From: JAPLKX01 sp035530195
GTDB lineage: Bacteria > Hydrogenedentota > Hydrogenedentia > Hydrogenedentales > SLHB01
DNA: 6,090 nt
Direction of reading: 5' to 3'
Assembly (NCBI GenBank): GCA_035530195.1
Contig: DATKVG010000048.1
Coordinates: forward strand, 1 to 6,090
The position numbers and the translations under genes are program-made. Positions 1-5,240 of this stretch are shown here, one piece after another; the stretch's first letter is position 1; every line of letters starts with the position of its first letter. The notes below the pieces were generated by a model. The model saw only the letters and a program-made list of their open reading frames with translations, was not told where the DNA came from and did no database searches.

Positions 1-124
1 TTGCCGCTTGCGGTCTCGCTGCGTCGCATCAAGAGACCCACCGTGTTCACACCAAGACCCCGGGATGGCGGAATGGCCTGCCTTTACAAGCCCAATCAAG
101 AACTCGCTTCGAGGTGAAAGAGCC

Positions 125-799
125 TTACGTGCGGATTCTGGACGCTGGACTGCGATGCTGCCGGTCCGCGCGGCGCATCAGGCAGTGGTGAAAACCGCCA
201 TCTTTTCCCGTCTGCTCCGTCATGGCGATGAACTCGAATGCGCCGCTGAACAATCCCGCGAGGTCCTGCGGGGTGAAGCAGCGCCGGTAGGAGCCCTGCG
301 CGATGTGCCACGGCCGTTTCGCGCCTCGAAACATCCGGAACCGCGGGCTGAACACCGACAGGATGTAGAACCCGCCCGGTTTCAGCACCCGCAGCAGGCC
401 CGACTTGTACCTTGGCCAGTCCGACTTGAGTTGATGGTGCAGGCATCCGTAATCAAGCACCACGTCGAACGTTGCCCGCGGGAACGGCAGGCGCAGCGCG
501 TTGGCCTGGCGGAACTCGACGTGGGGCGCGCCGGATTTCTTCCCGATCTTGCGCGCCCGTTCGAGTGCGCGGGGTTCGTAATCGACCGCCGTGACGCGGA
601 ATCCCAGTTTTGCGGCGGCAATAGCGTGCCGGCCCTCCCCGCACCCCAGGTCGAGCAACGCGCCGCCCGGGATGCGTTTGCGGACGTGCCGCAGGAACTC
701 GACCGCATACGGCGACGGCTCCAAAACGCCCCAGCCATGGACGCCCGTCGTGTATGCCTCCCGAAAATACCGCCGGTTTGCCCGTTCCGCTTTATCCAT
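125..799 (-). CDS. Class I SAM-dependent methyltransferase (small-molecule type)
   Basis: Predicted cytoplasmic 224-residue methyltransferase that transfers a methyl group from S-adenosylmethionine to an unknown, probably small, acceptor. Motif I is LLDLGCGEG (residues 48-56), the glycine-rich SAM loop. The acidic residue ending strand 2 is D73 in AVDYEP. Motif IV lies at FDVVLDYGCLHH (111-122). The post-motif strand is VLKPGGFYILSVF (138-150), typical of Methyltransf_11/25-like enzymes. The length suits a single-domain enzyme with no fused substrate domain. The start is the ATG at 797-799; an in-frame TAA lies 10 codons upstream and no other Met precedes motif I. No Shine-Dalgarno sequence is visible: the bases directly upstream are a dispersed repeat (801-830). 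The stop is TAA at 125-127. The gene is divergent from the sulfatase operon. The fold is secure. The substrate is unknown, and TehB- or thiopurine-methyltransferase-like roles are possible. Confidence 0.9.
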   Translation of the reverse strand: MDKAERANRRYFREAYTTGVHGWGVLEPSPYAVEFLRHVRKRIPGGALLDLGCGEGRHAIAAAKLGFRVTAVDYEPRALERARKIGKKSGAPHVEFRQANALRLPFPRATFDVVLDYGCLHHQLKSDWPRYKSGLLRVLKPGGFYILSVFSPRFRMFRGAKRPWHIAQGSYRRCFTPQDLAGLFSGAFEFIAMTEQTGKDGGFHHCLMRRADRQHRSPASRIRT

Positions 800-800
800 T

Positions 801-830
801 TGGACAGGATAACAGGATTTACAGGATTAA
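801..830 (-). repeat. Outer inverted-repeat arm, left (three ATCCTGT heptamers)
   Basis: On the minus strand this 30-base arm carries ATCCTGT three times, spaced 9 and 8 bases. It matches the reverse complement of 1156-1185 at 27 of 30 positions. It ends one base from the methyltransferase start codon, so it forms that gene's immediate leader and takes the place where a ribosome binding site would lie. I recall very similar strings as dispersed intergenic repeats in other environmental genomes, but this cannot be verified here. Confidence 0.75.
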
Positions 831-869
831 AGAAGCATGTTTATGGCCAAGATGGTGGATAGAATACGG

Positions 870-922
870 GCATCTTCCGCACTGTAAGTGCGTAATGAAA
901 TAGACCGGGGCAACGCCCCGGT
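870..922 (+). repeat. Inner inverted-repeat arm, left (two hairpins)
   Basis: The arm has GCATCTT (870-876), then a hairpin CGCACT-GTA-AGTGCG (878-892), a linker containing AATGAAA, and a perfect 8-bp hairpin ACCGGGGC-AAC-GCCCCGGT (904-922). Its reverse complement recurs at 1046-1097. From 878 on, 38 of 45 positions agree, and two pairs of the differences are compensatory changes in the first hairpin stem. No T-tract follows the GC-rich hairpin, so it is not a classic intrinsic terminator. Confidence 0.8.
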
Positions 923-942
923 GACAGATCAAACAAGCGCGA

Positions 943-959
943 CCATCCTGTAAGGATGG
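943..959. repeat. Central hairpin 1, perfect 7-bp stem
   Basis: CCATCCT-GTA-AGGATGG is a perfect 7-bp stem with a three-base loop. It has the same GTA loop and the same CT/AG loop-closing pairs as the hairpin at 878-892. It lies between the inner arms. Confidence 0.65.
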
Positions 960-1008
960 CAGGGACTGTTGTAATGCTTCTCCCGCGGGCGGAAACGGTT
1001 CTCCTTCG

Positions 1009-1021
1009 GCCCTTTCAGGGC
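1009..1021. repeat. Central hairpin 2, 5-bp stem
   Basis: GCCCT-TTC-AGGGC is a 5-bp stem with a three-base loop (GAA on the minus strand), again closed by CT/AG. It is short enough to be fortuitous alone. It is listed because it follows the same design as the other hairpins in this spacer. Confidence 0.45.
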
Positions 1022-1045
1022 GGAGATGTTTGGGGCGTTTCGAGT

Positions 1046-1097
1046 ACCGGGGCGTTGCCCCGGTCTGTTTCATTCGGCGCTTATAGCGCCAAGATGC
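1046..1097 (-). repeat. Inner inverted-repeat arm, right (two hairpins)
   Basis: This is the inverted copy of 870-922. On the plus strand it holds ACCGGGGC-GTT-GCCCCGGT (1046-1064), then GGCGCT-TAT-AGCGCC (1076-1090), then AAGATGC (1091-1097). The GC-rich hairpin stem is identical to that of the left arm. The second stem differs but stays perfectly paired. The last three bases overlap the start of the 26-base dispersed repeat. Confidence 0.8.
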
Positions 1098-1120
1098 AGG
1101 CGAGACGCCCGCACCACAAT
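1095..1120 (+). repeat. 26-base dispersed repeat, copy 1
   Basis: This is identical over 26 bases to 5206-5231, in the same orientation. It contains an imperfect hairpin (1096-1112): GGCG-AGA-CGCC flanked by a single A/C mismatch and two more pairs. It sits in non-coding sequence upstream of the sulfatase, while the other copy lies inside a gene end. Confidence 0.85.
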
Positions 1121-1155
1121 TTGACCCTTCCCAATGATTCTACTTTTTTGTTCAA

Positions 1156-1185
1156 TAAATCCTGTTAATCCTGTTATCCTGTCTA
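1156..1185 (+). repeat. Outer inverted-repeat arm, right (three ATCCTGT heptamers)
   Basis: ATCCTGT occurs at 1159-1165, 1168-1174 and 1176-1182. This is the inverted partner of 801-830 (27 of 30 positions). It lies a few bases before the sulfatase ribosome binding site, GGGAG at 1190-1194, so it should be in the leader or promoter of the operon. Read in the direction of each neighbouring gene, the heptamers point the same way as in the methyltransferase leader. Confidence 0.75.
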
Positions 1186-1200
1186 AAAAGGGAGAAACCA

Positions 1201-2769
1201 ATGAAAGGGAGCCGCAGGAGTTTTCTGAAAGCCGCGGCCGGCGTGGCGGCCGGGGTGGCGTTGGGTGGAAGCCGCGCGCATGCGGCTGGCAAACGCAAGC
1301 CAAACCTGCTGTTCCTCTGGACGGACGAGCAGCGGGCTGATACGATCGACGTCTACGGCAACCGGAAGATCCAGTCGCCCAACATGGCCAAGCTCGCCCG
1401 CGAGAGCGTCGTGTTCCAGAACGCGTACGTCAGCCAGCCGGTGTGCACGCCGTCGCGGTCGACCGTCATGACGGGGTTGTGGCCGCACCAGTCCGGCTGC
1501 ATCCAGAACAACATCCCCCTGGCCGAGCGCACGCCCACGTTCCCCGAACTCGTGGGCGATCCCGACTACAGGACGGGCTATTTCGGCAAATGGCACCTGG
1601 GCGACGAGGTGTTCGCGCAGCATGGGTTCGAGGAGTGGCGCAGCATCGAAGACATCTACCGCAAACACTTCCGGCCCGGGCGCGACCAGACCGCGCTCAG
1701 CGACTATTCGAAATGGCTGGCCGGCCTTGGTTACAAACCCGACGGCGACGCGGGCGCGTTCAGCCGCGCGTTTGCATCGAAGCTCCCAATTGAGCATTGC
1801 AAGCCGAAGTTTTTGGAGTTGCAGACGTGTGACTTCTTGCGCAGGCATCGCGACGAGCCGTTTATGCTGTACGTCAACTTTCTTGAGCCGCACATGCCGT
1901 TCTATGGCCCGCTCAACGACCTGCACAAACCCGAGGACGTCGATCTGCCCATCAATTTCAACGATCCCATCGACGACAACGAGCCGCGGCAGTGCCGCGA
2001 CCGCGTCAAGAAATACGTCACGGGGCTCTACTCGAACGGCCTCGACCTGACACAAGAGCCCGACTGGCGGCGCCTGATCGCCCGATACTGGGGTCTCGTG
2101 AGCCAAGTGGACCGGAGCGTGGGCGCTATCCTGTCAACGCTGGAGGAGTTGGGGCTTGCGGAGGACACCATTGTCGTCTATACGTCCGACCACGGCGACA
2201 TGATGGGCTCGCACCGGCTCGTCGAGAAAAGCCTCATGTACCAGGAGGCGATGCGCGTCCCGCTGATGGTTCGCGCGCCCGGGCGGCTCGATCCGCACCT
2301 CGTCGAAGGCCAATTCAGCCACATCGACCTCGTGCCGACGCTCCTCGACCTGATGGGCAGCGGCGCGAAAGAAGGTCTGCCAGGAAAGAGCCTGCTGGGC
2401 GCTATGCGCGGCGAGAAACCTGCGCCGCGGCCCGTCTTCGTCGAGTGGAACACGGCAACCCGCGAGCCGGGGGCGAAGGCGTCAAGCGACCCGTCCGCCC
2501 GCGCCATCATCACGCCCGATGGCTGGAAACTGTGCCTGTACGACACCGGCGAAGCCCAGCTTTACAATCTCAAAGAAGACCCCGGCGAGACGACGAACCT
2601 CTTTGGCCGGCCCGAGCACAATTTTGTGGTTAAACATCATTTGTCCGGTCTGATTTGGAATTGGCAGGCTAAGGTTGGCGATACGCTGGAGTTGCCACAG
2701 GCTAAAGGCCCCTTGGGAATCATTTCGCCCTCCGCTTCTGAGCCCGTTGGCCCACTGATTTACAGATAA
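1201..2769 (+). CDS. Tat-exported S1-family sulfatase (formylglycine type)
   Basis: Predicted exported sulfatase (alkaline-phosphatase superfamily) that hydrolyses sulfate esters; the substrate is not readable. The N-terminus carries a twin-arginine signal, SRRSFLK (residues 4-10), with a hydrophobic stretch ending near AHA (26-28). The signature CTPSR (82-86) holds C82, to be converted to formylglycine, and R86. Other active-site motifs are GKWHLG (K130, H132), EPHMPF (H231), SDHG (D330, H331), and H338 with K343. The first metal motif reads TDEQR (D42) instead of the classical Asp-Asp, a variant known in some sulfatases. The 522-residue length is normal. The start ATG has GGGAG six bases upstream. 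It is the first gene of the likely operon, 18 bases before the serine hydrolase. Activation needs a formylglycine-generating or anSME enzyme encoded elsewhere. The last 40 codons are somewhat poorer in GC than the rest. A phosphonate or phosphodiester hydrolase of the same fold is less likely. Confidence 0.93.
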   Translation: MKGSRRSFLKAAAGVAAGVALGGSRAHAAGKRKPNLLFLWTDEQRADTIDVYGNRKIQSPNMAKLARESVVFQNAYVSQPVCTPSRSTVMTGLWPHQSGCIQNNIPLAERTPTFPELVGDPDYRTGYFGKWHLGDEVFAQHGFEEWRSIEDIYRKHFRPGRDQTALSDYSKWLAGLGYKPDGDAGAFSRAFASKLPIEHCKPKFLELQTCDFLRRHRDEPFMLYVNFLEPHMPFYGPLNDLHKPEDVDLPINFNDPIDDNEPRQCRDRVKKYVTGLYSNGLDLTQEPDWRRLIARYWGLVSQVDRSVGAILSTLEELGLAEDTIVVYTSDHGDMMGSHRLVEKSLMYQEAMRVPLMVRAPGRLDPHLVEGQFSHIDLVPTLLDLMGSGAKEGLPGKSLLGAMRGEKPAPRPVFVEWNTATREPGAKASSDPSARAIITPDGWKLCLYDTGEAQLYNLKEDPGETTNLFGRPEHNFVVKHHLSGLIWNWQAKVGDTLELPQAKGPLGIISPSASEPVGPLIYR

Positions 2770-2787
2770 ACCTGGAGGATATTTGGC

Positions 2788-4329
2788 ATGAGACCGCGTG
2801 GCGTTGCATTCGTTGCCGCCGTCATGTGTTTCATGGCGCAGGCATCCTTCGGCTCGTTGGATTACTGGCCGACGACCGGCTGGCGCGCCTCGACGCCCGA
2901 AGAACAGGGCATGGACTCGACCATGCTGGCGGAATCCCTGGCTGCTCTCAACAAGAACCCGATCAACATCCACAGCCTGCTCATAGTCCGGCACGGGTAC
3001 ATGGTTGTGGAAGCGTATTTCGCGCCGTTCATGCAAGGCTCACAGCACGACGTCGCGTCGGTTACGAAGAGCGTGACGGCCACGCTCACCGGCATCGCTG
3101 CCCACAAAGGCCTGATTCGCAGCCTCGACGAACCCATCCTGGACTTCTTTCCGCAACGCACGGCCGCCAACCTCGATGATCGGAAAAAGGCCATGACGGT
3201 CGCGCACCTGCTCACGATGTCGTCCGGCCTGACGTGCATCACCAGTCCCGGCGAGGTCACGCTGATGCAGATGATGGCGAGCCCGGACTGGGTCCAGTTC
3301 ATGCTTGACCAGCCCATGCAGGACGAACCCGGGACGCGGTTTGTCTACAACAGCGGTGGCGTTCATCTCCTGTCGGCGATCCTCCACCAGGCTGCCGGCA
3401 TGAATGAGGTCGAGTTCGCAAAACAAAACCTTTTCGGCCCGCTGGGCATCACGAACGTGGCGTGGCCGCTCGACCCGACCGGCACGGACAACCACGGCTG
3501 GGGCGACCTGCGCCTGACGCCGCCCGACATGGCTAAGCTGGGCCTGCTGTACCTCGATGGCGGCCACTGGGACGGCCGGCAGGTGCTGTCGCCCGAATGG
3601 GTGGCCGCCGCGACCAAGCCACATGTGGCCACATCGAATCGGGCCCACCCCGGTTACGGGTACCTGTGGTGGATCAATGACGGCGCCGGTTTTGCCGCCG
3701 TGGGCCGTGGCGGCCAGCGCATTAACGTTATGCCGGATCGGGATCTCGTGGTGGTTACAACGTCGGGCACCGATAACAGAACCATTGACCAGACGCTGCC
3801 CACTCAGATCGTCGCCGCGGTGAAATCGCCCGGCCCGCTGCCGCCCAATCCGTCCGCCGTAGATCTGCTGAGCGGCGAAATCAAGAAGGCAGCCGTCAGA
3901 AACGAAAAGCCGCAACCCGTGCCGAAACTGCCCAAACTTGCGCGCCGCATTGCGGGCAAGACCTACACGTTGGAGGCCAACCCGTTTGGGTTGGCGAGCT
4001 TCTCGCTTGAATTCCCCAAGAAAGACGAAGCGTTTGTGCGCATCACAAGTGCCGGTGGCGCGGCGGGCGGCGCCGTCATGCAATTTGCAGTCGGTCTCGA
4101 CGACGTGTTCCGCATGGCAAAAGGCAGGGAAGGCCTTCCCGCCGCGGGCAAAGGTTCGTGGAAAGACGACAAGACGTTTGCCATGCAACTCGACGAGATC
4201 GGCCACATCAACCGGTGGATCATCATGGCTACGTTCGATGAGAACAACGTGACTCTTTTGATGCGGAGCCTGTCGGGCCTTGGCGAACTCACGCTAACCG
4301 GCAAGATGCGCGCGGACGCGGCCGAGTAA
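2788..4329 (+). CDS. Exported beta-lactamase-family (S12/class C) serine hydrolase with C-terminal beta-rich domain
   Basis: Predicted secreted or periplasmic serine hydrolase of the beta-lactamase/penicillin-binding fold. Members act as esterases, D-aminopeptidases or carboxypeptidases, and the substrate here is unknown. A Sec signal covers about residues 1-22 (hydrophobic core, then ASFG). Catalytic S91 and K94 form SVTK, the tyrosine motif is YNS (187-189), and GRGGQ (306-310) replaces the KTG/HxG motif. The region GYGYLWWI (290-297) through VVVTTSG is typical of the family. The catalytic domain ends near residue 345. A Pro-rich linker (about 348-385) leads to a further domain of about 125 residues rich in predicted strands, like the C-terminal domains of some long S12 proteins. 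At 513 residues it is longer than plain class C enzymes. The start ATG has GGAGG at 2774-2778 with a 9-base spacer. It sits 18 bases after the sulfatase and 10 before the next gene. A role in antibiotic resistance is unlikely given the context. Confidence 0.9.
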   Translation: MRPRGVAFVAAVMCFMAQASFGSLDYWPTTGWRASTPEEQGMDSTMLAESLAALNKNPINIHSLLIVRHGYMVVEAYFAPFMQGSQHDVASVTKSVTATLTGIAAHKGLIRSLDEPILDFFPQRTAANLDDRKKAMTVAHLLTMSSGLTCITSPGEVTLMQMMASPDWVQFMLDQPMQDEPGTRFVYNSGGVHLLSAILHQAAGMNEVEFAKQNLFGPLGITNVAWPLDPTGTDNHGWGDLRLTPPDMAKLGLLYLDGGHWDGRQVLSPEWVAAATKPHVATSNRAHPGYGYLWWINDGAGFAAVGRGGQRINVMPDRDLVVVTTSGTDNRTIDQTLPTQIVAAVKSPGPLPPNPSAVDLLSGEIKKAAVRNEKPQPVPKLPKLARRIAGKTYTLEANPFGLASFSLEFPKKDEAFVRITSAGGAAGGAVMQFAVGLDDVFRMAKGREGLPAAGKGSWKDDKTFAMQLDEIGHINRWIIMATFDENNVTLLMRSLSGLGELTLTGKMRADAAE

Positions 4330-4334
4330 GGTGG
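4328..4334 (+). promoter_or_regulatory. Ribosome binding site that fixes the start of the isochorismatase-like gene
   Basis: AAGGTGG (one mismatch from AAGGAGG) overlaps the TAA stop of the upstream hydrolase and lies five bases before ATG 4340. The in-frame GTG at 4331 falls inside this motif, so ATG 4340 is the better start. That choice also gives a signal peptide that begins MKP and ends VHA. Confidence 0.65.
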
Positions 4335-4339
4335 GATTT

Positions 4340-5233
4340 ATGAAACCAGCAATCGTCACAGGCATATTGACAATTATCCTCGCCACAGCGGTACATGCGG
4401 GCGAGTTGACGCTGCACCTGCGCAGCCGCGTCGAGATCGAGGGTGCCGGGCCGGCGCAGTGGTGCGTGATGAACCGGCAACGCGCAGTCGCGCCCGCGGA
4501 AACCGCGATTATCATCTGCGACATGTGGGACAAGCATTGGTCGCGCGGCGCAACCGAACGCGTTGCCGCAATGGCCCCGCGCATGAACCGGGTCGTGAAG
4601 GCCGCGCGCGACATGGGCATCTTCATCATCCACGCGCCGTCGGAAACGATGGGGTTCTACAAAGATTCGCCCGCCCGCAAGCGCATGATGGACATGCCCA
4701 GAGTCGACCTGCCCCGGTTGCCGGCACGCATTTACCCGCCGTTGCCCATCGACGATTCCGACGGCGGGTCCGACACCGGTGAGACGCTGCCGCACAAGGC
4801 TTGGACGCGCCAGCATCCCGCGATCGAGATCGACGAGTTGCGCGACGGTATCTCGGACAATGGCATCGAGATCTGGAGCGCCCTCGAGAATAAAGGCATC
4901 CGGCACGTGATCATCATGGGCGTCCATGCCAACATGTGCATCATCAACCGGCCGTTCGCGATCAAAGCGCTCGTCGGGCGCGGCATGAACGTCTACCTGG
5001 CGCGCGACCTGACCGACGCGATGTACAACCCGGCGATGCCGCCGCATGTCAGCCATTGGGAAGGCACGCAACTTGTGATCGAGTACATCGAGCGCACGTT
5101 CTGCCCGACAATACGCAGTGACGACATCGCGGCCGTGCCCGGCGATGATGCGGGCCGGTTCATTGATACGCTGCCGGAGGCGCCGGGTAGCGGTTGCGGC
5201 AAAAGTGCAGGCGAGACGCCCGCACCACAATGA
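4340..5233 (+). CDS. Exported isochorismatase-like cysteine hydrolase
   Basis: Predicted exported hydrolase of the isochorismatase/nicotinamidase (cysteine hydrolase) fold, 297 residues from ATG 4340. Residues 1-20 form a Sec signal ending VHA. The strand AIIICDMWD gives nucleophile partner D61, and MGVHANMC gives catalytic C200. The conserved tail motifs RDLTDAMYN (222-230), VSHWEGT (237-243) and CPTI (255-258) resemble an exported subfamily I recall from Planctomycetes. The Lys of the usual Asp-Lys-Cys triad is not obvious: the region before the Cys reads AWTRQHPAIEIDEL, with only K153 nearby. Substrate and even the reaction are therefore uncertain; an amide or C-N hydrolase is the default guess. 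It follows the serine hydrolase by 10 bases and precedes the dehydrogenase by 7. The last nine codons (SAGETPAPQ) come from a dispersed repeat, and the stretch before them (about 279-288) is Gly/Pro-rich and probably disordered. Confidence 0.87.
   Translation: MKPAIVTGILTIILATAVHAGELTLHLRSRVEIEGAGPAQWCVMNRQRAVAPAETAIIICDMWDKHWSRGATERVAAMAPRMNRVVKAARDMGIFIIHAPSETMGFYKDSPARKRMMDMPRVDLPRLPARIYPPLPIDDSDGGSDTGETLPHKAWTRQHPAIEIDELRDGISDNGIEIWSALENKGIRHVIIMGVHANMCIINRPFAIKALVGRGMNVYLARDLTDAMYNPAMPPHVSHWEGTQLVIEYIERTFCPTIRSDDIAAVPGDDAGRFIDTLPEAPGSGCGKSAGETPAPQ
5206..5231 (+). repeat. 26-base dispersed repeat, copy 2, inside a gene end
   Basis: This is identical over 26 bases to 1095-1120. Here it is translated: it encodes the C-terminal SAGETPAPQ of the isochorismatase-like protein, and its last base is the T of the TGA stop (5231-5233). 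It contains the same imperfect hairpin with an AGA loop. I recall such SAGETPAP-type tails on unrelated proteins of repeat-rich environmental genomes, which would fit insertion of a mobile repeat at gene ends. That point is recollection, not shown here. Confidence 0.85.
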
Positions 5234-5240
5234 AGGCGAA

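Larger units (their letters stand above)
801..1185. repeat. Composite nested inverted-repeat element filling the divergent intergenic region
   Basis: This is the only long gene-free stretch in the window (800-1200). It is built as outer arm (801-830), inner arm (870-922), two stand-alone hairpins (943-959, 1009-1021), inner arm inverted (1046-1097), a separate 26-base repeat (1095-1120) and outer arm inverted (1156-1185). Short open frames cross it on both strands, but they are made of repeat sequence, carry no domain and are not called as genes. No transposase lies in the window and no target-site duplication is visible just outside the outer arms. It may be a non-autonomous mobile element of the REP/BIME kind, a structured RNA, or several dispersed repeats that accumulated in one spacer. 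Confidence 0.7.

Noticed and set aside
1..190. Open frames entering from the left edge on the plus strand (1-117 and 3-190).
   Set aside because: All three plus frames are open near the edge, no start is visible, the peptides show no motif, and the longer one overlaps the methyltransferase end. A convergent gene tail is possible but unsupported.
8..862. Long plus-strand frame of 284 codons opposite the methyltransferase.
   Set aside because: It is antisense to a gene with clear SAM-binding motifs, begins with TTG, has no domain-like content, and its end runs into repeat sequence.
904..922. GC-rich 8-bp hairpin as an intrinsic terminator.
   Set aside because: No T-tract follows on either strand, no gene ends nearby, and an inverted copy with the same stem exists, so it is treated as a repeat.
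819..1073. Minus-strand frame of 84 codons inside the intergenic element.
   Set aside because: It is made almost wholly of hairpin repeat sequence. Translation of such repeats commonly yields spurious short proteins.
878..1090. CRISPR array or tRNA cluster in the hairpin-rich spacer.
   Set aside because: There are no regularly spaced direct repeats with unique spacers, and no cloverleaf with TPsiC or anticodon features could be built.
1121..1177. Possible sigma-70 promoter for the operon: TTGACC at 1121-1126, or TTGTTC at 1148-1153 with TGTTAT at 1172-1177.
   Set aside because: TTGACC has no good -10 at 16-18 bases, and the second pair matches consensus poorly. The region is biased by repeats, so no promoter is called.
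1183..2106. Long minus-strand frame of 307 codons opposite the sulfatase.
   Set aside because: A GC-rich shadow of the sulfatase gene. The sense frame carries every sulfatase active-site motif.
3618..3629. Perfect 12-base palindrome GCCACATGTGGC.
   Set aside because: It lies inside the serine hydrolase gene and codes in frame. A single palindrome of this size is easily explained by chance.
3040..4206. Long minus-strand frame of 388 codons opposite the serine hydrolase.
   Set aside because: A shadow frame produced by high third-position GC. The sense strand has the complete S12 motifs.
4289..5230. Minus-strand frame of 313 codons opposite the isochorismatase-like gene.
   Set aside because: A shadow frame. 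It starts inside the 26-base repeat and has no recognisable fold.
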